Below are positions 18,384 to 26,580 of a DNA stretch of 40,699 nucleotides, piece by piece. Below the pieces are notes generated by a model, which did not search any database, was not told the DNA's origin, and saw nothing but the letters and a program-made list of their open reading frames with translations. Positions within the stretch are counted from its first letter, which is position 1. The number at the start of each line of letters is the position of its first letter. The translations under genes and the position numbers were made by a program. This DNA comes from Planctomycetota bacterium (GTDB lineage Bacteria; Planctomycetota; Phycisphaerae; UBA1845), in contig JAJRYY010000013.1 of the NCBI GenBank assembly GCA_024275565.1, positions 1 through 40,699 of the forward strand, written 5' to 3'.

Positions 18384-18446
18384 TGACTTCTTCTAAAACG
18401 AAACTACTTCTTCTAAAACGAAACCGCTTCTTCAGAAACACCTCTA
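18384..18446 (-). repeat. 21-bp tandem repeat copying the clpP1 stop codon
   Basis: Two nearly identical 21-base units (18384-18404, 18405-18425; core ACTTCTTCTAAAACGAAAC) and a shortened third (18426-18444) lead into the clpP1 end. On the minus strand AAGAAGTAG, containing the TAG stop (18444-18446), recurs. Confidence 0.85.
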
Positions 18447-19121
18447 CTTCTTGTCGCTTTTCTTCTTCTTCTCGTGCGCCGCATCTTCAGGGGTCAACAC
18501 CTCATCCACGACACCATAAGCAACAGCCTCCTCTGCACACAGGTAGCGATCACGCTCCGTGTCCTCAAGGACTTTCTCGATCGAGTTCCCAGTGTGATGC
18601 GATATGATGCTCGCAAGACGCTGCTTGTCGCGGATGATCTCCTCAGCCTGAATCCGAATATCCTCGGCCTGACCACCCACGCCACCAGACGGTTGATGCA
18701 GCATCACCTTAGCATTCGGAAGAATGAAACGACGACCCTTGGCACCAGCCATCAGCAGAATCGCACCGCCGCTGGCAGCCTGACCAACGCAATACGTCGA
18801 AATCGGACTGCCCATCGTCCGCATCGTGTCGTAGATCGCCAGTGTCTGATCCACATACCCGCCCGGAGAATTGATGTACAAGCTGACTTCCTGGTCCTTC
18901 CGAGACGATTGAAGATAAAGCAGCTCTTGAATCACGCCGCGAGCAACCATCGGAGTGATCGGCTCGCCAAGAAAGATGATCCGATTCTCCAGCAGCAACT
19001 GGTCGATCGTCATCTCCCGAGTTCGCGCAATACCAGCATACTGCTGGATCGTATTCGGAACAGAATTCATACTGCCAAACATATTGCTCATATCATGAGG
19101 GGGATTGCCTGTGTGAAACAT
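18444..19121 (-). CDS. clpP: ATP-dependent Clp protease proteolytic subunit, first paralogue
   Basis: This 225-residue ClpP directly follows the trigger factor gene, the classical tig-clpP order. It has an N-terminal extension (about 30 residues) before IARTREMTIDQLLLENRIIFLG. Ser117 (GQAASGGA), His142 (MLHQPSGG) and the DTERDRYL aspartate segment form the peptidase site. The Lys-rich tail (EKKKKSDKK) is unusual and abuts a stop-copying tandem repeat. ATG 19121 follows AAGGA at suitable spacing. A clpX gene, often next, is absent here; clpP2 takes its place. Confidence 0.96.
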   Translation of the reverse strand: MFHTGNPPHDMSNMFGSMNSVPNTIQQYAGIARTREMTIDQLLLENRIIFLGEPITPMVARGVIQELLYLQSSRKDQEVSLYINSPGGYVDQTLAIYDTMRTMGSPISTYCVGQAASGGAILLMAGAKGRRFILPNAKVMLHQPSGGVGGQAEDIRIQAEEIIRDKQRLASIISHHTGNSIEKVLEDTERDRYLCAEEAVAYGVVDEVLTPEDAAHEKKKKSDKK

Positions 19122-19150
19122 GGTATCCTTTCCTTCAGTCTTCCCAGCCT

Positions 19151-19252
19151 ATCGCCGGCACCCAGCTTATCGCCAGCACCCAGCTTATCGCCAGCACCCA
19201 GCCAATCGCCGGCACCCAGCTTATCGCCAGCACCCAACCTGGCGCCAGCACA
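19151..19252 (-). repeat. 18-bp tandem repeat between tig and clpP1
   Basis: Five 18-base units starting at 19151, 19169, 19187, 19205 and 19223 (core ATCGCCAGCACCCAGCTT) and a partial sixth differ at 0-4 positions. There are no spacers, so it is not a CRISPR array. It fills almost half of the 236-base gap between the two genes; the remainder shows nothing recognisable. Confidence 0.95.
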
Positions 19253-19348
19253 ATGTCGAATCGCCCAACACGAAGGGCGACAGGAACAGGCCGATCCCAT
19301 CATCAGCCGGACAACCTATGAATCGGCGAAAGATTAAGCGTCCTTGCT

Positions 19349-19438
19349 CTCAGAATCCTACCCCTCAGAATCTGCGCCATCAGAATCGGCGCCTTCAGAA
19401 TCTGCGCCATCAGAATCGGCGCCCTCAGAGCCAGCTTT
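19349..19438 (-). repeat. 15-bp tandem repeat across the tig stop codon
   Basis: Six 15-base units run from 19349 to 19438. Five encode the repeated GADSDGADSEG tail of trigger factor, and the unit at 19349-19363 contains the TAG stop (19358-19360). Inside the gene the unit keeps the frame. Confidence 0.92.
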
Positions 19439-21025
19439 GCTGTCGGCGGTCTTCTTTTTGCTAGTCTTCTCCCCGGAGGATTTGGCCTTTTTTCCGGATG
19501 ACTCTGCTGCCGCACCTTTTTTCGCTTTGGTTTTCGGACCATCCACCTCCTTGATCGCAGCTTTTCCAAGCAATAAATCAAGAATTTTCGCGTCACGAAG
19601 CTGCAAAAACAGGGACATCAACCCATTCCCCTTCGTCAGCTCGTCTCGCACACGGTCAAAACGCTTGCCCTGTTGCTGAGCGATCATCGCAATCGCGCCA
19701 TTCACCTCATCGTCAGCAACATCGATATCCATCTCTTCGGCAATTTTTTCGAGAATAAAGAAGTGCTTCAATTCGTCCACTGCGTCTTTACTTGCTGTGA
19801 CTCGAAGCTCATCAAGCTGCTTCTCGATCTCCTGCTGCGGAACCCCCTGTTGGTACATTTCGATCATCCGGCGCGACACAATCCGCTCCGTCTGACGTTG
19901 AGACAGTCCGCTCGGAACTACGATGGCGGTTTTTTCGACGAGAAATTGCGATATCTGACCTCGCAATCCACGCTGCACAACGTCCGATAGCCGGTCCTCC
20001 AGCGTCTGACGTACATGGTCGCGGAATTCCTGCTCCGAGTCGTAGCCGATCGAATCCAGCATCTCGGCATCCAGTTCCGGAAGCTCGAGTCGCTTCACAT
20101 CGTGCAATGTCAGTGCGACTTCAACCTTTTTGCCGCGCCATTCACCCTTCTCGTGATCGTCGCCAACCGTCGTCTCGACCGTTGCAGAGTCGCCCGCTTT
20201 TTTCCCAACCAGGGATTTCCCCATGTCCTCCAAAAGAACGCCTTCCAGGACCTGGGTTCTGGCAAAAATCGTTTCGTTTTTCAGGTCAGCGACCTGCTTG
20301 CCGTCTACCGTGACGACTGCGTCTGCGACGATAAGGTCATCGGCTTCGATCGCACCGTCCACGGGCGCAAATCGTCCGCGCATCTGGCGGAATCGATCGA
20401 TTTCGCTGGTGACGTCCTCATCTGAAATCTGCACCGTCGGTTTTTCGACCGGGATGCCATCGAGATCGGGAAGCTCGAATTCCGGATGAAGCTCCACTTC
20501 ACAGAAGTATGTAAGGGGTCCGGATTCGGGCAGTTTCAGGTAGGGTAATGCCTCCTCAACGCCCAGGAGCTTGGATTCTGTCTCCGTACCCCCTTTTTCC
20601 ACCGGTACATCCGCCCAGATCAGGGGATCGCCCAGTGGTTTGATCTCGATTTTCTCCATGGCAGCCATGAAGCTGGTACTGACCATGTCTGTGACGACCT
20701 GATCACCGACCTCGGTCCCAAAGCGGCGTTCGATGAGTATCTGCGGGGCGTGTCCTTTGCGGAAGCCCGGTAATACGGTTTCCCGCTTCAATTCCGTATA
20801 TTGATCCTTCAGCTTTTCATCGAGCGCGTCGCGGGGGATTGTTACGGAAATTTTCTTACGCAGCGTACCAACATCCTCGGCTGATACCTCGATAGCCTCC
20901 TTTAGCTTGGCCATTGCGTCTGACTGTTCGTTGGACCCCTCGTCGCCCTCGGTGCCTACGTTGCCTTCTGCACCTTCTTCTGTTCCCAACTGTGCGTCTT
21001 CCAACGCCGCATTGTCGTCCGTCAT
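19358..21025 (-). CDS. tig: Trigger factor (ribosome-bound chaperone / peptidyl-prolyl isomerase)
   Basis: Trigger factor binds the ribosome exit tunnel and folds nascent chains. ATG 21025 follows AGGAGAGG at good spacing, giving 555 residues against about 430 in E. coli. The ribosome-binding signature GFRKGHAP is at 87-94, about 44 residues later than in E. coli, because of an acidic N-terminal extension (TEEGAEGNVGTEGDEG). An FKBP-type isomerase domain follows (DDLIVADAVVTVDG to VALTLHDVKR), then the helical C-domain with LVEKTAIVVPSGL. The C-terminus is a Lys/Ser-rich tail ending in tandem GADSDGADSEG repeats. The frame stays open upstream to 21526, which is treated separately. Confidence 0.95.
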   Translation of the reverse strand: MTDDNAALEDAQLGTEEGAEGNVGTEGDEGSNEQSDAMAKLKEAIEVSAEDVGTLRKKISVTIPRDALDEKLKDQYTELKRETVLPGFRKGHAPQILIERRFGTEVGDQVVTDMVSTSFMAAMEKIEIKPLGDPLIWADVPVEKGGTETESKLLGVEEALPYLKLPESGPLTYFCEVELHPEFELPDLDGIPVEKPTVQISDEDVTSEIDRFRQMRGRFAPVDGAIEADDLIVADAVVTVDGKQVADLKNETIFARTQVLEGVLLEDMGKSLVGKKAGDSATVETTVGDDHEKGEWRGKKVEVALTLHDVKRLELPELDAEMLDSIGYDSEQEFRDHVRQTLEDRLSDVVQRGLRGQISQFLVEKTAIVVPSGLSQRQTERIVSRRMIEMYQQGVPQQEIEKQLDELRVTASKDAVDELKHFFILEKIAEEMDIDVADDEVNGAIAMIAQQQGKRFDRVRDELTKGNGLMSLFLQLRDAKILDLLLGKAAIKEVDGPKTKAKKGAAAESSGKKAKSSGEKTSKKKTADSKAGSEGADSDGADSEGADSDGADSEG

Positions 21026-21696
21026 GTTCAGCCTCTCCTGATGCGCGGTAAAAAGGGTCGACCGGTCCCCGGCCATCTTCATCCTATAATCGGCATATAC
21101 ACTACCCGACGTCCACCCTACACGCAACGAGGCGGGAATCATTCGACTGGGGATGTGTGCCAGTGTTTGAATGGTCGAATCGGTGCTGTCATGGTTGGTT
21201 CTGGTATTGGTTTCGTGTTCTGTGGCTGCCTGTGTGGGGGTTCTCATGTACATCCCGATCGGCAGGGCGACACAGAGGAGGAGGGCGATGCGGCAGGTAT
21301 GCAGCAGCAGGGCGCATGCGATCCGAGAGGACCGGCCTGGCGTGCGGTACTTGCGGGCGAGTCGCTGGCGGCAGGAGGCGATGCGTCGGCAGTGCTCCTG
21401 GTACACCTCGTCGAGCATGTACGCTGCTAGCGGGATATTCCGCCCGCTATTGTGGGTTGCCTTGTCATTTGCCTCGATGCCGGGGCGGATGGTTGGTTGT
21501 TCTGATGTTCTTTGTTCTCTTCTCATACCTATATAACGCGCAGGGTGATCTAATTTTCTGGATTTGAGAAAATCGGGCCTGGCGCTATCAGGAGGGTGGA
21601 AATTCAGTGGAACTTTATTTATTTTTTTTTTGTTTGTGTGATTTTCGTTGTTCCTGATCTGGCGTGCTGCTCTGGGTGAGATTTGGGTGCTGGTCT

Positions 21697-21725
21697 GGGG
21701 GTCTGGGGGTATGGGGGTATGGGGG
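21697..21725 (+). other. G-quadruplex motif
   Basis: Four runs of five G are separated by three-base loops (TCT, TAT, TAT), with a further run of eight G about ten bases on. This fits a very stable parallel quadruplex. It lies in noncoding DNA with no adjacent promoter that I can see. Confidence 0.85.
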
Positions 21726-21776
21726 TGTGGTGGTGGGGGGGGATGGCTGCGGGTTGGCGGTTTGGGTTGGTTGAAA

Positions 21777-22057
21777 GGCCACAGCCGGGGGCGGCTGTGC
21801 TACATGCGTCCTTACGTTCAATACTGTTATGTGGCCCCCGTGCCCGTTTCATGGCGTGCGGTGGGTCTGCCATGGGAATCGTTGGGGGTGTTCGACCTGC
21901 GGTTTGCGAAACGTGGATGCCAATGGTGGAGGCAGGTCAACCTTTCGCCTTGAGGCGAAAGAACGACCTGCCCTACAGGGTGCTGCGACAGCCGGGGGCG
22001 GTTGTGCTACATTGGACGGCCACAGTTGGGGGCGGTTGGAGCCGGGGGTGGTTGCCC
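21777..22057. repeat. Cluster of palindromic intergenic repeats
   Basis: CACAGCC (21780-21786) and GGCTGTG (21793-21799) form a perfect hairpin in the string ACAGCCGGGGGCGGCTGTG followed by CTACAT. A second copy with one change starts at 21988 and again ends in TGTGCTACAT; decayed copies follow at 22018 and 22039. Between them is a 40-base compound inverted repeat (21932-21971): GCAGGTC, CTTTCGCCT, TG, AGGCGAAAG, GACCTGC. Such REP-like elements are common between planctomycete genes in my recollection. Confidence 0.8.
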
Positions 22058-22218
22058 TGTTGTAAGGTCCGCTAATATCCACTGCCCGTTGCGGGTCTGA
22101 GTGGCGGTGGTTAAACTCGTGTGTTGTGTTTCTGGGGGTTTAGTTTCGGGGGGCTGAGTTTCGGGGGGCTAGTTGTCTCGTTGGAGACCGGGAGAGTGTC
22201 TGGTGGAGATCGTTGTGT

Positions 22219-23058
22219 ATGAATGGTCGTCGTGAGCGAGGATTCACGCTCGTCGAGATGTTGGCTGTCGTTGCGTTGATTGCGCTGTTGATCGGCATTC
22301 TGCTGCCGTCGCTGAGTCGCTCGATTCGCAAGGCGACTGCTACTGTCTGTCTTCACAATCTGCATGAGCTTGACCAGGCGTTGCACACATATCGTCTGGA
22401 TCATCGGGGTTTGCTTCCCGATGTATCGGCGGGATTTTCTGGTGGTAGGTCTGGTGCTGTTGATGATGTTCACAGTGCTGCCTGGTATGGTCGTCTGATT
22501 CCTGCCTATCTTCCGGATACCCGGGTTTTGATCTGCCCTGCGGACCCATTTGGATCCGTGGTTGATACTGGTGTTTCGCTTGAGCGGCAGTCTGATCCCG
22601 GGAATCTTTCGAGCTATGGGATGAATGATGTGATTCGTCTTTCGGGGCGTCTGAATCTGGACCGTTTCAGCCCGCGTCGTCCGAACGAGACGCTTCTGCT
22701 TGCAGATATGGGTCCTGACGCGGTTCCGTCGAATCGTCGCAATATGGAAGGTGCAGCCGGTCTTTATCGCAGTTCCGGTCGTTTGCCATGGGATGATAAT
22801 TATGACGTTGGGGCTGCGGGTCTTAAGATGTCCTGGATGACTGAGCGGCATCTTGGTCGGATCAACGTATTGACTGTGGGTGGGTCTATTATGTCTGTTC
22901 CGACGCGCGTACTTATGGGCGAGCGGATTCGTTCTTACTATGGAGACTGTGCCGGAGGCGGTTGCCCCTTGTGCAATGAGTTTGATATACCGCACTATTC
23001 GTTCGCATCGTCACGGATCTACTGGTGGACAGGTTCTCTGGTGAACGCAGCTGAATAG
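22219..23058 (+). CDS. Type II secretion/pilin-like protein with prepilin N-terminus
   Basis: The 279-residue protein begins with a prepilin peptidase site: basic leader NGRRERG, cleavage after Gly, then FTLVEM with Glu at +5 and a long hydrophobic helix (MLAVVALIALLIGILLPSLS). It continues with LHNLHELDQALHTYRLDHRGLLPD and ends in a domain holding RHLGRINVLTVGGSIM, which resembles the H-x9-DG element of planctomycete pseudopilins with changed residues. Such proteins are exported to the inner membrane and may assemble into a pseudopilus. ATG 22219 is chosen, with GGAG ten bases upstream; TTG 22213 is possible. No other secretion genes are nearby. Confidence 0.88.
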   Translation: MNGRRERGFTLVEMLAVVALIALLIGILLPSLSRSIRKATATVCLHNLHELDQALHTYRLDHRGLLPDVSAGFSGGRSGAVDDVHSAAWYGRLIPAYLPDTRVLICPADPFGSVVDTGVSLERQSDPGNLSSYGMNDVIRLSGRLNLDRFSPRRPNETLLLADMGPDAVPSNRRNMEGAAGLYRSSGRLPWDDNYDVGAAGLKMSWMTERHLGRINVLTVGGSIMSVPTRVLMGERIRSYYGDCAGGGCPLCNEFDIPHYSFASSRIYWWTGSLVNAAE

Positions 23059-23081
23059 TTGCTTTTCGACATCATCACACC

Positions 23082-23113
23082 TTTGTGATCCAAATTGTTT
23101 GTGATCCAGCTCT
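23082..23113 (+). repeat. 16-bp tandem duplication after the pseudopilin gene
   Basis: TTTGTGATCCAAATTG (23082-23097) is followed by TTTGTGATCCAGCTCT (23098-23113), about 24 bases beyond the stop codon. Confidence 0.8.
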
Positions 23114-23143
23114 AGGGTGTTTTTTTTGGGATGTTTCTGTCCT

Positions 23144-23185
23144 ATGAGAGGAACCATCGCGCCTATGAGAGGAACGATCGCGAAG
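23144..23185 (+). repeat. 21-bp in-frame duplication of a start codon
   Basis: ATGAGAGGAACCATCGCGCC plus T (23144-23164) is repeated with three changes at 23165-23185. Both copies begin with ATG in the same frame, so the gene has two interchangeable starts. Confidence 0.92.
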
Positions 23186-23653
23186 GTTGCTGGATCCGGT
23201 GAGTTTAATGGTCAGGCTGCGAAGTATAGTTTTGTTGCTGCTTCGGTTGTGGGCTTGATGCTGCTGATGTTGTGGTTTTATCTTCGCCCTGAAGCTCAGA
23301 TTCATGCTGTTCAGCGGTCCTCCCGGGATGTTGTTGTGTCGTGGCGATGTTCGGCTGGTCATGTTTTTTCGCGTCGGGGGTCTTATCTACAGGCGGACTG
23401 CCCTGTTACCGGTTGCGGGAAGAAGGCGAATATTCTGGTGACCTACTCCTGCCCACGGCATGGAGCGATAGTGGCTGAGGTTAAAATCGTACAGATTCCC
23501 GGGGGTGGTGAGCGTGTGTCTGCGGTGAGTTTTTCTCCGCGGCTGTGGGACCATGTTGATGATCGGATTGTCTGCCCGAAATGTGGTTCGCTGCTGACGC
23601 CTCAGAAAGAGAACCCATTTCCTCGCAGCGATGCTCGCGTGCCCAGCCCTTAG
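23144..23653 (+). CDS. Single-pass membrane protein with cysteine-rich zinc-ribbon-like domain
   Basis: The product (169 residues from ATG 23144) has one membrane helix (FVAASVVGLMLLMLWFYL) and a C-terminal part with Cys/His groups: WRCSAGHVF, DCPVTGCGKKA, YSCPRHG and IVCPKCGS. These look like one or two zinc ribbons facing the periplasm or cytoplasm. No family is recognised. The start is ambiguous because a 21-base duplication repeats the start region (MRGTIAP-MRGTIAK); ATG 23165 is equally good, and a GTG at 23117 is less likely. It follows the pseudopilin in the same direction by 85 bases, so a shared transcript is plausible. Confidence 0.7.
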   Translation: MRGTIAPMRGTIAKVAGSGEFNGQAAKYSFVAASVVGLMLLMLWFYLRPEAQIHAVQRSSRDVVVSWRCSAGHVFSRRGSYLQADCPVTGCGKKANILVTYSCPRHGAIVAEVKIVQIPGGGERVSAVSFSPRLWDHVDDRIVCPKCGSLLTPQKENPFPRSDARVPSP

Positions 23654-23742
23654 CCGTGGTCGCCAGCTTCTAGCAATGGTCGCCAGCTTCTAGCAATGGT
23701 CGCCAGCTTCTAGCAATGGTCGCCAGCTTCTAGCAATGGTCG
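23651..23742 (+). repeat. 20-bp tandem repeat beginning with the stop codon
   Basis: Four 20-base units (23651, 23671, 23691, 23711; core TAGCAATGGTCGCCAGCTTC) and a 12-base fifth start exactly at the TAG stop of the zinc-ribbon gene. The first copy has two changes; the next three are identical, indicating recent expansion. Confidence 0.95.
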
Positions 23743-23816
23743 TATGTGGTTCTCTGTCCCGGTATTTCAGCCTGTTCCGGGCTTGTGGGTATGGATCCGC
23801 ACGTTTGTCGCTGCTG

Positions 23817-24893
23817 CTATTTCAAGATTTCTTTCGGCATTTTGAAATCGGCGATGAATACGTGGCTGGTTCCTTCGGGTGACCGCTGAGAGGTCCACAT
23901 CATCTTTTTTCCATCGTTGCTGAATACTGGAAGTCCATCGAATCTCGGGCTGTGTGTGACGCGGAATTGTGCGCGTGTTTCGATGTTCATGAGGTAGACT
24001 TCGTAGTTGTGGTGTCCGTGCATTGAGGTTGTGTAGAGGATGGCTTTTCCGCTGGGGTGCCAATAGGGTGCCCAGTTGACCTCTCCATTGTTTGTGAGCT
24101 GTACTTCGTTTTTTCCGTCGATGTCGATCATGAAGATCTGGAGGTAGTCTTTGTGCTCACGGTCGGCGCGGAAGATGATTTTTTTTCCGTCGGGGGACAG
24201 AAATGGTCCACCGTTGTAGCAGTTGTCCACATGGGTGACCTGTCGGACGTTGGAACCGTCACTGTTTGCGATGTAGATATTCATGTGTCCGGTGCGATTG
24301 CTTGAGAAGGCAATGAGCTTTCCGTCGCGCGAGTATGCTCCCTCGGCGTCATATCCGTGTCCCTCGATGAGGGGGCGCAGCTGGGTGCCATCGACATTGG
24401 CCTGATAGACGTCCATGTATGGGTTAAAATCCCAGGAATAATCGCGTCCCTCGCGTTTGTATCCGGGGACGGGTGTTTTGATGGTGGGATCCTTGATGCG
24501 TGGGTCTTTGTGACTTGATGCGAAAATGATTTTTTTGCCGTTCGGGTGGAAATAGGCGCATGTGCATGCACCGACGCCAGTGCTCACCATGGTCGGTTTT
24601 CCGCCCTCGGCTGCGATCGTGTAAATCTGGTACTGGTCTTTTCCCTTGGGGACAGCCTGATAGATGACGGTTTTTCCGTCGGGAGAGAAGTATGCCTCGC
24701 CAGCTTTCTCGATGCCCATGTCTGATCTGGTCAACTGGCGGATGTTGGTCAGCACGTTGGCTTCCTGAGTGGAGTCGATACTTCCGCCTGGACTTCCGCC
24801 TGGTTGAGCTGCCACCGGGACTGTAAATCCTGCTACCGCGGCTGTACAACAAATGACACAAAACCAATTACTTTTACGGGTACGCATGACCAT
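23817..24893 (-). CDS. Exported TolB-like beta-propeller protein (PD40 repeats)
   Basis: The product (358 residues from ATG 24893, which has GGAG four bases upstream) has a signal peptide (FCVICCTAAVAGFTVPVAAQ) and a series of WD40-like/PD40 blades: AYFSPDGKTVIYQ, AYFHPNGKKIIFAS, AYSRDGKLIAFSSNRTG, PFLSPDGKKIIFRADRE, PYWHPSGKAILYTT and PVFSNDGKKMMWTSQRS. Six blades fit a TolB-type propeller that acts in the periplasm in protein-protein contacts or as a peptidase-associated domain. No Pal, TolA or peptidase gene is adjacent. Function beyond this is unknown. ATG 24887 is an alternative start. Confidence 0.88.
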   Translation of the reverse strand: MVMRTRKSNWFCVICCTAAVAGFTVPVAAQPGGSPGGSIDSTQEANVLTNIRQLTRSDMGIEKAGEAYFSPDGKTVIYQAVPKGKDQYQIYTIAAEGGKPTMVSTGVGACTCAYFHPNGKKIIFASSHKDPRIKDPTIKTPVPGYKREGRDYSWDFNPYMDVYQANVDGTQLRPLIEGHGYDAEGAYSRDGKLIAFSSNRTGHMNIYIANSDGSNVRQVTHVDNCYNGGPFLSPDGKKIIFRADREHKDYLQIFMIDIDGKNEVQLTNNGEVNWAPYWHPSGKAILYTTSMHGHHNYEVYLMNIETRAQFRVTHSPRFDGLPVFSNDGKKMMWTSQRSPEGTSHVFIADFKMPKEILK

Positions 24894-24976
24894 TGGTCTC
24901 CATTGCATTTTCCGGCTTATCGGTGGACCAGATTATCTGAAACGGGTTCAATCGGCAAGGGACTTGTATATGGACG

Positions 24977-25720
24977 TTATGATGCCGCCCATCCTGCGAT
25001 GCCAATGAGTTTTACGAATCGGCAGGCGATCAGGGGTTGCTCCACGATTCTGTGGTCATTTCGCGTGACAAGCAGGAGTTGCTGCTGGTTTTCATCGCCG
25101 ACGGGGATTACGAGTTTTCCGCCTTCTGCCAACTGATCCACGAGCGGTTGTGGCGTTGCCGGGGCTGCGGCGGTGACGATGATGCGGTCGAATGGAGCGA
25201 ATTCCTGCAGTCCGACTGATCCATCGCTGATGTGTATCCGCACATTGTAGATTCCCAGTTCACCGAGGCGGAATTCTGCCGCGTGGGCGAGCGATTCGAT
25301 GCGTTCGACGCTATGGATGTTCCGGGCGAGTCTGCTGAGGACGGCTGCCTGATATCCGGACCCTGTGCCGATTTCGAGTATGGTGCTGTCGGGCTTGATG
25401 TCCAATGCCTGGGTCATGCATGCGACGATGTAGGGTTGGCTGATGGTTTGGCCTTGGTCGATGGGGAGTGCCCGGTCTTCGTATGCCTGTGTTGCGATTT
25501 TGGCTGGCAGGAAATGCTCTCGCGGGATTGCTTCGATGGCGGCCAGGACTTTTGGGTTGTGGATGTTGCGTTTGCATATCTGGGTTGCGATCATTTCGCG
25601 TCTGGCGTGTATTGAGTCGGAATATATGGGCGGCGTGCGGTGTTTTGGGGCGTGCGTGGTGCGGCCGGGGTTGCCCGAAGGGTCGTTGGACGGGATATTG
25701 TTTGACGGAGGGTTGGACAT
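24977..25720 (-). CDS. pcm: Protein-L-isoaspartate O-methyltransferase
   Basis: Pcm repairs isoaspartyl residues of aged proteins using S-adenosylmethionine. The family signatures are clear: ALPIDQGQTISQPYIVACMT and the SAM-binding LEIGTGSGYQAAVLSRLA, followed by IHISDGSVGLQEFAPFDRIIV. ATG 25720 gives 247 residues; the first 40 or so are a disordered Asn/Ser/Pro-rich extension, and GTG 25744 or an internal start at 25594 are also possible. It is divergent from the SAM-hydrolase gene with only about 40 bases between the starts. Confidence 0.94.
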   Translation of the reverse strand: MSNPPSNNIPSNDPSGNPGRTTHAPKHRTPPIYSDSIHARREMIATQICKRNIHNPKVLAAIEAIPREHFLPAKIATQAYEDRALPIDQGQTISQPYIVACMTQALDIKPDSTILEIGTGSGYQAAVLSRLARNIHSVERIESLAHAAEFRLGELGIYNVRIHISDGSVGLQEFAPFDRIIVTAAAPATPQPLVDQLAEGGKLVIPVGDENQQQLLLVTRNDHRIVEQPLIACRFVKLIGIAGWAAS

Positions 25721-25762
25721 TCGCGTATTTTCCAGTTCGGTCACCGGTACTCAGGAGCTGTT

Positions 25763-26548
25763 ATGATCCCTATTACACTCATAACCGATTTCGGGAGCAA
25801 GGATTATTATGTTGGCGCTGTGAAAGGTGTGATTCTGCAGCTTGCACCGGATGCGCGGATTATCGACATTTCGCATGAGATTCAGCCTCAAAATGTGCTG
25901 CATGGTGCGTTTGTATTGAGGCATATCATTGAGTGGTTTCCGCCGGGGAGCGTGCATATCGCAGTGGTCGATCCGGGTGTTGGGGGGCGGCGGAAAATGC
26001 TGGCTGCCAGGTATGGTGGTCGCACCGTGATCGCTCCGGACAACGGGCTTGTGACGTATTGTCAGCGTGAGCTTGCGCTGGAGGAGGTGGTATTCGTTCA
26101 AAACACGCAATACTTCCTGAATCGTGTATCGCACACGTTTCACGGGCGGGATGTGATCGCGCCTGTGGCTGCCCATGTTGCCAATGGCGTTCCCCTGTCG
26201 CAACTGGGTCCGCCTGCGGAGCAACTGGAACTGCTGCAACTGGCGAATCCGGAGGCACAGAAGGATGGTGGTATTGAGGGGCGTGTGGTTTATGTCGATC
26301 ATTTTGGGACGCTTGTGACGAGCATCAGTGCTAACCATCTTGCGGAGTTGTATCGCCGGAAGCTGGATGTGCATGTGTATGTGGATGAGGTTGAGGTCGG
26401 GACCGTGATGCAGACGTACAGCGATGTGGCGGTTGGCAAGCCGGTCGCGTTGATCGGAAGTGCTGACATGCTGGAGGTTTCGGTGAATTGCGGACGTGCG
26501 GATGCGTATTTCGAGGTGACGCCTGCGACGCGGATCGTGCTGAAATGA
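25763..26548 (+). CDS. S-adenosylmethionine hydrolase (SAM hydroxide adenosyltransferase, DUF62 family)
   Basis: The 261-residue protein belongs to the family related to fluorinase and chlorinase, whose common members use water to convert SAM into adenosine and methionine. Visible signatures are ITLITDFGSKDYYVGAVKG at the N-terminus, VVDPGVGGRR and HTFHGRDVIAP, which hold the Asp-Arg-His triad of the hydroxide-transferring members, and VDHFGTLVTSI near the C-domain. ATG 25763 follows AGGAG at six bases. It is divergent from pcm, another SAM-dependent gene, and is followed within 32 bases by the peptidase gene, so it probably heads an operon with the peptidase and the permease. Confidence 0.93.
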   Translation: MIPITLITDFGSKDYYVGAVKGVILQLAPDARIIDISHEIQPQNVLHGAFVLRHIIEWFPPGSVHIAVVDPGVGGRRKMLAARYGGRTVIAPDNGLVTYCQRELALEEVVFVQNTQYFLNRVSHTFHGRDVIAPVAAHVANGVPLSQLGPPAEQLELLQLANPEAQKDGGIEGRVVYVDHFGTLVTSISANHLAELYRRKLDVHVYVDEVEVGTVMQTYSDVAVGKPVALIGSADMLEVSVNCGRADAYFEVTPATRIVLK

Positions 26549-26580
26549 GGATGAGGTGGATCCATAAGGAGGCGGTTGGA

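Larger units (their letters stand above)
21026..22218. other. 1.2-kb gene-poor stretch with G-quadruplex and palindromic repeats
   Basis: No convincing gene is seen between tig and the pseudopilin. The first 500 bases are open on the minus strand in phase with tig (to 21526) and encode one hydrophobic segment (ALLLHTCRIALLLCVALPIGMY), but other frames are open too and no ribosome-binding site supports a start. The remainder holds a T-rich tract (21614-21632), a G-run array, palindromic elements and a 15-bp duplication (22139-22168, TTTAGTTTCGGGGGG type). Confidence 0.6.

Noticed and set aside
19151-19252. Possible CRISPR array (regular 18-bp repeats)
   Set aside because: Units are directly adjacent with no spacers, and no cas gene is present. 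The same holds for the 20-bp array at 23651-23742.
25763-26548. SAM hydrolase as a phage anti-restriction gene
   Set aside because: The sequence is of the chromosomal DUF62 type and no phage genes surround it.
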